The position numbers and the translations under genes were made by a program. The notes below the pieces were generated by a model. That model was not told where the DNA came from, ran no database searches, and worked only from the letters and a program-made list of their open reading frames with translations. Shown here in pieces: positions 28,204-35,078 of a DNA stretch of 64,000 bases. Source of the DNA: Sphingomonas panacis (lineage in GTDB: Bacteria > Pseudomonadota > Alphaproteobacteria > Sphingomonadales > Sphingomonadaceae); the NCBI RefSeq assembly GCF_001717955.1, contig NZ_CP014168.1, forward strand, positions 3,875,501-3,939,500. The letters are read 5' to 3'. Position 1 is the stretch's first letter, and every line of letters begins with the position of its first letter.

Positions 28204-29138
28204 GCACCACACCCGGCTGGCACGAGCGCCTGCTCGGCGGCTTCAAGCGCACCTCCGATCGGCTGATCGGCAACCTCGTCGGGCTCGGCACCGCGCCGCT
28301 CGACGACGCCACGCTCGACGATATCGAGGAAGCGCTGATCGCGTCCGATCTCGGCCCGCAGACCGCGCGCCGCATCCGCGACCGGCTCGCGGCCGGCATG
28401 TTCGAGCGCGACATGGAGGATCTCGGCATCCGCCTCACCGTCGCCGAAGAGGTCGAAAAGGTGCTGGAGAAAGTCGCCAAGCCGCTGGAGATCGAGGCGT
28501 TCCCGCGCCCGCAGGTGATCCTCGTCATCGGCGTCAACGGATCGGGCAAGACCACCACCATCGCCAAGCTCGCGCACTGGCTGAAAGAGCAGGATTATGC
28601 GGTGATGCTCGCCGCCGGCGACACCTTCCGCGCCGCCGCGATCGGCCAGCTCGCCACCTGGGCGGAGCGTGCCGGCGTGCCGATCATTCGCGGCAAGGAA
28701 GGCGGCGACGCCGCCGGCATCGTCTACGAGGCGGTCAAGCAGGCGACCGCGATCGGCACCGACGTGCTGATCGTCGACACCGCCGGGCGCCTCCAGAACA
28801 AGCGCGAGCTGATGGACGAACTGTCCAAGATCCGCCGCGTGCTCGGTCGCCTCAACCCTGCCGCCCCGCATGACGTGGTGCTGGTGCTCGACGCGACCAC
28901 CGGCCAGAACGCGCTGTCACAGATCGAGGTGTTCAAGGAAATGGCGGGCGTCACCGGCCTCGTCATGACCAAGCTCGATGGTTCCGCGCGCGGCGGCATC
29001 CTCGTCGCGGCGGCGGAGAAATACGGCCTGCCCATCCATGCGATCGGCGTCGGCGAAGGCATGGGCGATCTCCGCCCGTTCGACGCCAACGAAGTCTCGC
29101 GGATCATCGCCGGTGTGGATGGAGTGCGTCGTGGTTGA
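28200..29138 (+). CDS. ftsY: Signal recognition particle receptor FtsY
   Basis: 312 residues. It is the membrane-associated GTPase that receives Ffh-ribosome complexes. The N domain starts WHERLLGGFKRTSDRLIGNL; GTPase motifs are GVNGSGKTTTIAKLA, AAGDTFRAAAIGQL, VDTAGRLQNKRELMDEL, TKLDGSARGGILV and the closing GVGEGMGDLRPFDANE. The long acidic A domain of E. coli FtsY is absent, as in many alphaproteobacteria. The ATG overlaps the mtaB stop (ATGA), with AAAAGG upstream; the next gene begins 8 bases before its end. Confidence 0.97.
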   Translation: MSTTPGWHERLLGGFKRTSDRLIGNLVGLGTAPLDDATLDDIEEALIASDLGPQTARRIRDRLAAGMFERDMEDLGIRLTVAEEVEKVLEKVAKPLEIEAFPRPQVILVIGVNGSGKTTTIAKLAHWLKEQDYAVMLAAGDTFRAAAIGQLATWAERAGVPIIRGKEGGDAAGIVYEAVKQATAIGTDVLIVDTAGRLQNKRELMDELSKIRRVLGRLNPAAPHDVVLVLDATTGQNALSQIEVFKEMAGVTGLVMTKLDGSARGGILVAAAEKYGLPIHAIGVGEGMGDLRPFDANEVSRIIAGVDGVRRG

Positions 29139-29778
29139 GATCAGCAAGAAGCCCGTCAACGCGCCAATCCTGCGCATGGCGGTCGATTACGGCCCGCTCG
29201 TCGTGTTCTTCGCGGTCAATTACCTCGCCCCCGGCCCGACCGTGGCCAAGGCGGTCGCCGCGACCATCGCCTTCATGATCGCCGAAGTGGCGGCCCTGCT
29301 GTTCTCGCAACTGAAGCTCGGCTCGATCTCGCCGATGCTGTGGATCACCGGCGCGCTGGTGCTCGTGTTCGGCGGGCTGACGATCTATTTCCACGACCAG
29401 CAGTTCATTCAGATGAAGCCGACCTTCGTCTACGCCTTGTTCGGCGGCCTCCTGCTGTTCGGCTGGCTGACCGGCCGCCCGCTCCTCCAGCAACTGCTCG
29501 GAACTGCCTATCCGGGGCTGGACGCCGAAGGCTGGCGCAAGCTCACGCGCAACTGGGCGATCTTCTTCATCCTGATGGCGATCGGCAACGAAGCCGTCTG
29601 GCGCGGCACCGCGATGCTGTGGGGCAAGGACGCGGGCTGGAACGCGTGGCTCTGGTACAAGATGCCCGGCTGCGTCATCATCACGCTCGTCTTCGCGATG
29701 GCGAACGTGCCGATGCTGATGAAACATGGCCTGACGCTGGGCGACGACAAGCCGCCGATCGTACCGCCGGAAGGCTGA
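29131..29778 (+). CDS. Intracellular septation protein A / inner membrane protein YciB
   Basis: 215 residues, five or six membrane helices. Family segments are visible: AVDYGPLVVFFAVNYLAPG, QLKLGSISPMLWITGALVLV, FHDQQFIQMKPTFVYALFG, GWRKLTRNWAIFFILMAIGNEAVW. Members are implicated in cell-envelope synthesis and septation. The GTG at 29131, inside the end of ftsY, has GGAG 6 bases upstream and is preferred over the ATG at 29119. It is the last gene of the mtaB-ftsY-yciB run. Confidence 0.9.
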   Translation: MVEISKKPVNAPILRMAVDYGPLVVFFAVNYLAPGPTVAKAVAATIAFMIAEVAALLFSQLKLGSISPMLWITGALVLVFGGLTIYFHDQQFIQMKPTFVYALFGGLLLFGWLTGRPLLQQLLGTAYPGLDAEGWRKLTRNWAIFFILMAIGNEAVWRGTAMLWGKDAGWNAWLWYKMPGCVIITLVFAMANVPMLMKHGLTLGDDKPPIVPPEG

Positions 29779-29810
29779 CACCTTTTTATACGTCGCCCCG
29801 GCTTTCATAC

Positions 29811-29838
29811 GTCACCCCAGCGCAAGCTGGGGTCTCCC
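29811..29838. repeat. Single REP-like unit (CCCCAGCGCAAGCTGGGG family)
   Basis: GTCACCCCAGCGCAAGCTGG continuing GGTCTCCC, with the perfect palindrome CCCCAGC/GCTGGGG. Same family as 23193 and 36519. It abuts the broken GIY-YIG gene. Confidence 0.85.
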
Positions 29839-29842
29839 GCAA

Positions 29843-30060
29843 TCACGCGAGCGCGTCGAACAGATCGCACTTCCGGGTTGCCCACCTCAATAAGCTCGAC
29901 ATTCCAGTCGCGCCGCCAAGCCTTGAGCGCTTTCTCGCGGGCAATGGCCTCCTCGATCGTGTCGAACTGCTCGGCATGAACCAAGGTCTTGATGCCATAA
30001 CGACGGCAATACGCCGATATACAGCATGCCCCTCGGCTTGCTCGCCATCAGATACGTCCA
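29843..30060 (-). pseudogene. GIY-YIG endonuclease-like gene, broken
   Basis: Reading the minus strand in two frames gives WTYLMASKPRGMLYIGV, then after a frame change RRYGIKTLVHAEQFDTIEEA and IAREKALKAWRRDWNVELIE, then in a third frame DLFDALA and a stop. This is the small stand-alone GIY-YIG protein common in alphaproteobacteria, but the stretch after LYIGV (about 20 residues with the catalytic Arg and Glu region) is deleted and there is a further one-base shift near the end. No complete frame exists, so it cannot make a functional nuclease. No other feature is seen in 29779-30080. Confidence 0.8.
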
Positions 30061-30081
30061 GCACCCGCGCTCACGACATAG

Positions 30082-30117
30082 AAAAAGGGCCGGAAACCCT
30101 GCGGTCTCCGGCCCCTT
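30082..30117 (-). terminator. Intrinsic terminator of sodB
   Basis: On the minus strand GGGCCGGA and TCCGGCCC pair and run into TTTTTC; it lies about 22 bases past the sodB stop codon. Confidence 0.9.
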
Positions 30118-30138
30118 CGCTAACTGTCAGCGCTCGGA

Positions 30139-30759
30139 TCAGCCCTGCTGGTCGGCCCGGCTCACACCCTCGCCGTCGAGGTTCTGCGCGGCGAATTCCC
30201 AGTTGAGGATCTTGCCGGTCAGCGCTTCGAGATAGCCCGGGCGCGCGTTGCGGTAATCGATGTAATAGGCATGCTCCCACACGTCGATCGTCAGCAGCGG
30301 CTTGTAATCATAGACGACGGGCGTGTCGGCGTCGTGCAGCGACGTCACCTTGAGCTTGCCGTCTTCGAGCACCAGCCAGCCCCAGCCGCTCGCGAAATGG
30401 TTGGTCGATTCGGCGACCAACGCCTTCACCAGCGCCTCGGTCGAGCCGAAGCTCTCTTCGATCATCTCGGCGAGCTTGCCGGTCGGCGCGGCATAGTTCG
30501 GGGTCAGCGAGTTCCAGAAGAACGTGTGGTTCCAGATCTGCGCGGAATTGTTGAACAGGCCCTTGTCGCCGGTTTCCTTGGCGTGGCGGATGACCTCGAC
30601 CAGCGACTTTCCCTCAAGGCCCTTCTCGGTGACGAAACCGTTGGTCTTGTCGACATAGGCCTTGTGATGCTTGCCGTGGTGGAAATCGAACGTCTCGGCG
30701 GACATCGTCGGGGCGAGCGCGTCCTTGGGGAAAGGCAGCGGGGGAAGTTCGAAAGCCAT
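30139..30759 (-). CDS. sodB: Superoxide dismutase (Fe type)
   Basis: 206 residues, cytoplasmic. It converts superoxide to oxygen and peroxide. Metal ligands are in DFHHGKHHKAYV, WNHTFFWNSL and DVWEHAYYIDYRN (the DxWEHxYY signature). The AQIWNHTFFW and GWGWLVLEDGKLKV segments are those of the iron-type enzymes; metal choice is inference. The start MAFELPPLPF has a GGAGG site. Two Fur-like boxes lie about 100-135 bases upstream and a clear terminator follows, so it is monocistronic and probably iron-regulated. Confidence 0.97.
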   Translation of the reverse strand: MAFELPPLPFPKDALAPTMSAETFDFHHGKHHKAYVDKTNGFVTEKGLEGKSLVEVIRHAKETGDKGLFNNSAQIWNHTFFWNSLTPNYAAPTGKLAEMIEESFGSTEALVKALVAESTNHFASGWGWLVLEDGKLKVTSLHDADTPVVYDYKPLLTIDVWEHAYYIDYRNARPGYLEALTGKILNWEFAAQNLDGEGVSRADQQG

Positions 30760-30855
30760 AGGATATCCTCCTTCAGAGACGTTCAGGATCACGGCGCAAA
30801 CGCCTGTGGGCTGGAAATGGGTCCGTGGAGATTATTACGCAACCGATTCGGAATT

Positions 30856-30894
30856 GAGAATGAATCGCAACTACTTACTGCGAATCATTTGCAA
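30856..30894. promoter_or_regulatory. Tandem Fur-like boxes upstream of sodB
   Basis: TGAGAATGAATCGCA (30856-30870) and TGCGAATCATTTGCA (30880-30894) are both imperfect 7-1-7 inverted repeats of the Fur-superfamily type, in an AT-richer stretch, 24 bases apart. They lie between sodB and the end of pspF. Binding by Fur, Mur or Irr is inferred from form and from the iron-dependent gene nearby. Confidence 0.5.
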
Positions 30895-30911
30895 CCATAC
30901 GTGTCGAGCAC

Positions 30912-31937
30912 CTATGCCCCCGCCGAGATCAGCCCGTGCCGCTTCAGCGCATGCCGCAACTGATCGTAGCTCAGCCCCAGCGCATCCGCCGTCGCGCGCT
31001 GGTTGAAGCGATGCTCGGCCATCGCCTTCTTGAGCAGATCGCGCTCGAAGCGCGCGATCCGGCTCTTGAAGTCGCCCGGTTCGTCTTCCTCGACCACCGG
31101 CGCAGCCGCCGCCGCGATCGGCGCCGCCTCCACCGTCATCGCCCCGCCCTGGCCCCCACGCGGGCGATATTGCGACTGAAACGGATCGAACTCGATCGCG
31201 TCGATCGGCGTGTCGCGCTCCCAGCGGTACACCGCGCGCTCGACGACGTTGCGAAGCTCGCGCACGTTGCCCGGCCAGTCATAGGCGACCAGCGCCGCCA
31301 TCGCCTCGCGCGTGAAGCCCGGCCAGTCGAGCCGTCCCATTTCCGACGCCATCCGCCGCCCGTAATGCTCGGCGAGCACCGGCACGTCGCCGGTCCGCGC
31401 GCGGAGCGGCGGCAGCGTCACCACCTCGAACGACAGCCGGTCGAGCAGATCGGCGCGGAACTGGTGCCGCGCCACCTTGTCGGGCAGATGCTCGTTGGTC
31501 GCCGCGACGATCCGCACGTCGACGCGAAGCGGCCGCGACGATCCGATCCGAGTCACCTCGCCATATTCGACCGCGCGCAGCAGCCGGTCCTGCGCCGCCA
31601 TCGACAGCGTGCCGAGTTCGTCGAGGAACAACGTGCCGCCATGCGCCTCCTCGAACCGCCCCTGCCGCGCCTTGGTCGCGCCGGTGAACGCGCCCGCCTC
31701 ATGCCCGAACAGTTCGGCCTCGATCAGCGTCTCGGGCAGCGCCGCGCAGTTCATGATGACGAGCGGCTGGTCCCAACGCGGGCTCAGCCGGTGAAGCCGC
31801 TCCGCCACCAGTTCCTTGCCGGTGCCGCGCTCGCCGATCACCAGCACCGGCCGGTCGAGCGCCGCCGCGCGGCTGGCGCGCTCCAGCGCATCGAGAAACG
31901 GGCCTGACTGGCCGATTACCTGGGTCACACGCTCCAT
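30912..31937 (-). CDS. pspF: Psp operon transcriptional activator (sigma-54 enhancer-binding protein)
   Basis: 341 residues. The AAA+ ATPase opens sigma-54 promoters of the psp genes. Walker A is GERGTGKE near residue 35, the sigma-54 contact motif is [10 protein letters not shown], Walker B is [10 protein letters not shown], and the Fis-type helix-turn-helix lies at the C terminus ([20 protein letters not shown]). There is no N-terminal sensory domain; in this family PspA inhibits the ATPase directly. It starts at [10 protein letters not shown], divergent from pspA, and a 9-base inverted repeat overlaps its start codon. Confidence 0.95.
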   Translation of the reverse strand: MERVTQVIGQSGPFLDALERASRAAALDRPVLVIGERGTGKELVAERLHRLSPRWDQPLVIMNCAALPETLIEAELFGHEAGAFTGATKARQGRFEEAHGGTLFLDELGTLSMAAQDRLLRAVEYGEVTRIGSSRPLRVDVRIVAATNEHLPDKVARHQFRADLLDRLSFEVVTLPPLRARTGDVPVLAEHYGRRMASEMGRLDWPGFTREAMAALVAYDWPGNVRELRNVVERAVYRWERDTPIDAIEFDPFQSQYRPRGGQGGAMTVEAAPIAAAAAPVVEEDEPGDFKSRIARFERDLLKKAMAEHRFNQRATADALGLSYDQLRHALKRHGLISAGA

Positions 31938-31973
31938 TGCCAAGCTTTGGCGTAAATTCCCAAGGCTTGGCAA
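31937..31973. promoter_or_regulatory. Candidate PspF upstream activating site
   Basis: Perfect inverted repeat TTGCCAAGC (31937-31945) and GCTTGGCAA (31965-31973). Counting from a start site about 12 bases after the -12 element of the pspA promoter, it spans roughly -127 to -91, where PspF sites lie in E. coli. It also overlaps the pspF start codon, which would allow autoregulation. Confidence 0.6.
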
Positions 31974-32037
31974 GCGCACAATGCGGCAAAGCTGTCGATC
32001 CGTTCAGGAAACCGCGCAAACCCGCCATTTTCAAAAC

Positions 32038-32053
32038 TGGCACGAACCCTGCA
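32038..32053 (+). promoter_or_regulatory. Sigma-54 promoter of pspA
   Basis: TGGCACGAACCCTGCA matches the consensus TGGCAC-N5-TTGCA-type element, with the invariant GG (32039-32040) and GC (32051-32052) exactly 10 bases apart. It lies 54 bases upstream of pspA. Confidence 0.85.
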
Positions 32054-32106
32054 AAGCTCATCCCGTACACAACGAGTACCGCGTTACTCCAAGGAGTTTT
32101 TCCAAG

Positions 32107-32775
32107 ATGGGCATTTTTTCCCGGACCCGCGACATCGTCGCCGCCAACTTCACCGACCTGCTCGACAAGGCGGAAGACCCGGCGAAGATGATCCGCATGA
32201 TCATCCTCGAAATGGAGGAAACCCTGGTCGAAGTGCGCGCCTCCGCCGCGCGCACCATCGCCGACCAGAAGGAGATGCGCCGCCACATCGACAAGCTCGG
32301 CAAGCTCCAGGATAGCTGGACCGAAAAGGCCGAACTGGCGCTGTCGAAGGGCCGCGAGGATCTCGCCAAGGCCGCCCTCGTCGAGAAGCAGAAGGCCGCC
32401 GACATGGCCGATCGCCTCAAGGACGAAATCGCCGTGCTCGACGAGGCGTTGCGCGCGTCGGAGGAGGACATCAACAAGCTCCAGACCAAGCTTCGCGAGG
32501 CCCGCACCCGCCAGACCTCGATCGTCACCCGGTTGGAGAGCGCGCAAAACCGCTACAAGCTTCGCGAACTCTACAACGGCCCGCGCATGCAGGATGCGTT
32601 CTCGCGCTTCGACGTGCTCGAAGGCCGCATCGACATGGCCGAGGGCCGCGCCGACGCCGCCGGTCTGGGTTCGCAGCCCAAGTCGCTCGAAGAGGAAATC
32701 GCCGAGCTCAAGACCGCCGACAAGGTCGATGCCGAACTCGCCGCGCTGAAGGCGCGCATGAACAAGGACGGTTGA
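32107..32775 (+). CDS. pspA: Phage shock protein A
   Basis: 222 residues, almost entirely coiled coil after the amphipathic N-terminal helix MGIFSRTRDIVAANFTDLLD. PspA binds stressed inner membrane as an ESCRT-III-like scaffold and, when idle, inhibits PspF. Conserved stretches: DKAEDPAKMIRMIILEMEET and NGPRMQDAFSRFDVLEGRID. It is first in the sigma-54-controlled operon, with AAGGAG about 8-12 bases upstream, and pspB starts 1 base after its stop. Confidence 0.97.
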   Translation: MGIFSRTRDIVAANFTDLLDKAEDPAKMIRMIILEMEETLVEVRASAARTIADQKEMRRHIDKLGKLQDSWTEKAELALSKGREDLAKAALVEKQKAADMADRLKDEIAVLDEALRASEEDINKLQTKLREARTRQTSIVTRLESAQNRYKLRELYNGPRMQDAFSRFDVLEGRIDMAEGRADAAGLGSQPKSLEEEIAELKTADKVDAELAALKARMNKDG

Positions 32776-32776
32776 G

Positions 32777-33046
32777 ATGGAAGACGTTTTCCTCCCCATC
32801 GTCATCTGCGGCATGCTCTTCGTCGGCATGCCCTGGGTGATCCTGCACTACATCACCAAGTGGAAGCAGGCCCCCAAGATCACCGACGAGGATGAGAAAC
32901 TGCTCGACGAGCTCCACCTGCTCGCCCGCCGGCTCGAAGACCGGTTGCAGACGGTGGAGCGGATCGTCGCCGCCGACCATCCCGATTGGCGCCCCGGCGT
33001 TTCGGCCGACCCGCGCCCTTCCTACGACCTTTCCAAGAGGAACTGA
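32777..33046 (+). CDS. pspB: Envelope stress response membrane protein PspB
   Basis: 89 residues. One N-terminal membrane helix (LPIVICGMLFVGMPWVILHY) precedes a leucine-zipper-like coiled coil (LLARRLEDRLQTVERIVAAD) and the family ending HPDWRP. With PspC it senses membrane stress and draws PspA away from PspF. Three further small proteins in this operon repeat its helix-plus-coil plan. Confidence 0.93.
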   Translation: MEDVFLPIVICGMLFVGMPWVILHYITKWKQAPKITDEDEKLLDELHLLARRLEDRLQTVERIVAADHPDWRPGVSADPRPSYDLSKRN

Positions 33047-33049
33047 GCC

Positions 33050-33430
33050 ATGAGCGCGAGCCGCACCAAATTCTACCTCGACAAGCAGAACCGCAAATGG
33101 CTGGGCGTCTGTTCGGGGATCGCCGATTACACCGGCATCGATGCCACCTGGGTCCGCGTCGGCGCGGTGGTCCTCACCATCGCCGGCGGCTTCCCCTGGA
33201 CGCTCCTCGCCTATTGGCTGGTCGCCTGGATGGCCGATGCCAAGCCCTACGGCCTGTATGACAGCAAGGAAGACCAGAAATTCTGGCAGGGCGTGCGCAG
33301 CAACCCGACCCGCTCGACCGCCGAGGTCCGCTCGAAGTTCCGCGACATCGACCGCCGCCTCGCCGACATCGAGATGATGTACACCAGCCGCAACACGCGC
33401 CTCGCCGACGAGATCGAAAGCCTGCGCTAA
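33050..33430 (+). CDS. pspC: Envelope stress response membrane protein PspC
   Basis: 126 residues. The PspC domain (FYLDKQNRKWLGVCSGIADY, then GIDATWVRVGAVVLTIAGGFPWTLLAYWLVAWM) provides the membrane-embedded sensor; a C-terminal helix (RSKFRDIDRRLADIEMMYTS) is amphipathic. It starts 3 bases after the pspB stop. Confidence 0.95.
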   Translation: MSASRTKFYLDKQNRKWLGVCSGIADYTGIDATWVRVGAVVLTIAGGFPWTLLAYWLVAWMADAKPYGLYDSKEDQKFWQGVRSNPTRSTAEVRSKFRDIDRRLADIEMMYTSRNTRLADEIESLR

Positions 33431-33473
33431 GCGCGGCTTCGATCCCTGCACCACGCACCGCAACAGGATACCG

Positions 33474-33773
33474 ATGATGTCGACCACCTGGGGACTGCTC
33501 GTACCGCTCGCCGCGATCACGATTTTCCCGCTGAGCAAGGTGTTCAACACCTGGGTTCGCGCGAAACACGGCTACCCGCTCGAAGACGAGCGCCGCCGCG
33601 ACAAGGATCGCCTCTCGACCACGCGCGAAACCGAATTGCTGAGCGCCGAGAATGAGCGGCTGACCGGCAAGATCGGCCGGCTCGAGGAGCGGATCGCGGT
33701 GCTCGAACGCATCGCCACCGACCCCGCCGAGCGCACCGCGCGCGAGATCGAGGCGCTTCGCACCAGCGACTGA
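33474..33773 (+). CDS. PspB-like small membrane/coiled-coil protein 1
   Basis: 99 residues from the ATG at 33474 (an adjoining ATG at 33477 is equally possible; AGGA precedes both). A single N-terminal membrane helix (WGLLVPLAAITIFPLSKVFN) is followed by a charged coil ending GRLEERIAVLERIATDPAER. The EERIAVLERIATD segment mirrors the PspB coil (EDRLQTVERIVAAD). Position in the psp operon suggests an accessory role in envelope stress sensing; this is inference. Confidence 0.8.
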   Translation: MMSTTWGLLVPLAAITIFPLSKVFNTWVRAKHGYPLEDERRRDKDRLSTTRETELLSAENERLTGKIGRLEERIAVLERIATDPAERTAREIEALRTSD

Positions 33774-33858
33774 TCCGCCGCCCCACGTTTCCTACCCCCG
33801 TTTGAACATCCACCCGCGCGCGACCCATACGGTCGCGCCGACAGGAAAGGCTCGTCTC

Positions 33859-33981
33859 ATGCTTCTCGGTTTTCTCGCTGTCCTCGCCACCATCACCGCC
33901 ATCGGCGTCTTCGCCACCGAACGCGTCGATCGCCCGCGCCGCCGCCGCGAACGGCTCGCCCCGCAGGGCGATGCGCAGTAA
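33859..33981 (+). CDS. 40-residue single-pass membrane peptide in the psp operon
   Basis: MLLGFLAVLATITAIGVFAT, then an arginine-rich tail (RVDRPRRRRERLAPQGDAQ). GGAAAGG lies about 8 bases before the ATG. It has one membrane helix and a strongly basic cytoplasmic end, and lies between two PspB-like genes on the same strand. Too short for family assignment; support comes from the ribosome site, context and coherent topology. Confidence 0.65.
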   Translation: MLLGFLAVLATITAIGVFATERVDRPRRRRERLAPQGDAQ

Positions 33982-34011
33982 CATCACCGCCTTGGCAGGG
34001 GAGTTTTCCAC

Positions 34012-34281
34012 ATGAACCCGTTTGAAATGGTCGTCGCGATCATCGTCGTCATCACGGTCGGCCGCGTGCTGATGGCCCGCTTCGGTGTGGTCCACAGCAA
34101 GCACGGCGAGCAGGTCGCCTTCCGCGACGACGGCGCGACCAAGGCCGAGAACGCCCGGCTGCAGGAGGAATTGCGCAGCATGAAGGAGCGGCTCGCCGTC
34201 CTCGAACGCCTCGCCACCGACAATGACACGAGCAGCGCCCGCCTCGATCGCCAGATCGAACGCCTGCGCGACCCGAAGTGA
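34012..34281 (+). CDS. PspB-like small membrane/coiled-coil protein 2
   Basis: 89 residues. N-terminal membrane helix (FEMVVAIIVVITVGRVLMA), then a coil with SMKERLAVLERLATDNDTSS, closely resembling protein 1 and the PspB coil. AGGGGAG lies about 10 bases upstream. Its end overlaps the region before the next gene by none, with the start of protein 3 at 34308. Confidence 0.8.
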   Translation: MNPFEMVVAIIVVITVGRVLMARFGVVHSKHGEQVAFRDDGATKAENARLQEELRSMKERLAVLERLATDNDTSSARLDRQIERLRDPK

Positions 34282-34307
34282 CCCTCATGACCGCAGGAGC
34301 AGGGATC

Positions 34308-34553
34308 ATGACCGACCCGAGTTTCTACATGACGATGGCCGCCACCGCTTTGGCCGGAGTGGCCATCCTCGCCTACACCACCCTGACCGGCTGGCGCGGC
34401 TGGCTCGCGCTCAAGCAGCAGGAATTGCAGCACCAGCCCGGCGGCGACCGCACCGCCCCGGCCATGCCCAACGCCAGCGCCCGCATCGAGATCGCCGACC
34501 TGAAGGAACGCATCCGCAAGCTTGAAGCGATCGCGGCGGGGGTGGATTTGTAA
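34308..34553 (+). CDS. PspB-like small membrane/coiled-coil protein 3
   Basis: 81 residues from ATG 34308, chosen because AGGAG lies 8 bases upstream; earlier in-frame starts at 34278 (GTG) and 34287 lack a site. Membrane helix FYMTMAATALAGVAILAYTT, then QQELQHQPGG and the coil DLKERIRKLEAIAAGVDL. It is the last gene of the psp run; REP repeats follow. Confidence 0.75.
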   Translation: MTDPSFYMTMAATALAGVAILAYTTLTGWRGWLALKQQELQHQPGGDRTAPAMPNASARIEIADLKERIRKLEAIAAGVDL

Positions 34554-34584
34554 CCCACGACTGGAAACGCCAGTCCTCCCCACC

Positions 34585-34650
34585 CCGCTCGCCCTGAGCT
34601 TGTCGAAGCCTGTCCTGAGCGGCTGGCTTTGCCGGCCAGCCGAAGGGGGC
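34585..34650. repeat. REP-like repeat after the psp operon
   Basis: Contains GCCCTGAGCTTGTCGAAG, the core of the dispersed CCGTTCGTGCTGAGCTTGTC family, followed by a CGGCTGGC/GCCAGCCG hairpin. May serve as the operon 3' end. I see no gene in 34554-34701. Confidence 0.8.
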
Positions 34651-34701
34651 GTGTACCAAGCGGGCAACTCGCCACTTAGAGCGTGACGACGTTAAATAGC
34701 T

Positions 34702-34835
34702 CCGTTCGTGCTGAGTAACGGCCGAGTAGCCCGCAGGGCGTATCGAGGTCGTGTATCGAAGCACAGGCCACGAGTCCCACCTGCTCATCTCGATACGGCG
34801 CAAGCGCCTACTCGATCCCTACTCAGCACGAACGG
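34702..34835. repeat. Long REP-like inverted pair (variant core)
   Basis: Arms CCGTTCGTGCTGAGTAACGG (from 34702) and CTACTCAGCACGAACGG (to 34835), with inner matching pieces around GTATCGAG and CTCGATAC. A variant of the same repeat in which the core runs into GAGTA rather than GAGCTTGTC. Confidence 0.8.
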
Positions 34836-34884
34836 GCCATCACGCTCGATATCATTGTGTTCCGAACACGTGCTTCGACACGCT

Positions 34885-35078
34885 TGTGTGTTGGAAATGT
34901 GCATAATGGCGATTGCCGGGACGGGGTGGCCACCCCGTCCCGGCGGCGGATGTGAGGCCGTTCGACTTGGCGATCTTGCAAGATCGTTGCTGAGCAGGGC
35001 CGCATCCGTCTTCCCAAACCCCGAACAGTTGCTTGGGGCCATTACGGACCCCGCATCACAAGCTTGGGAGACCGGATC
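34885..35078 (+). ncRNA. Non-coding left end of the IS110 element, candidate bridge RNA locus
   Basis: About 195 bases before the transposase with no reading frame of note. It contains paired segments such as GGACGGGGTGGC with CCACCCCGTCCC, forming a strong hairpin near 34918-34941. In IS110 elements this region is transcribed into the bridge RNA that specifies donor and target. Assignment rests on position and hairpin only; guide loops were not identified. Confidence 0.45.

Noticed and set aside
31966..31984. TTGGCAAG...ATGC as sigma-54 promoter of pspA
   Set aside because: GG and GC are 12 bases apart rather than 10; the element at 32038-32053 has exact spacing.
34585..34882. CRISPR-like array
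   Set aside because: The repeats are inverted and of unequal spacing with no uniform spacers and no cas genes; they are REP-type palindromes.
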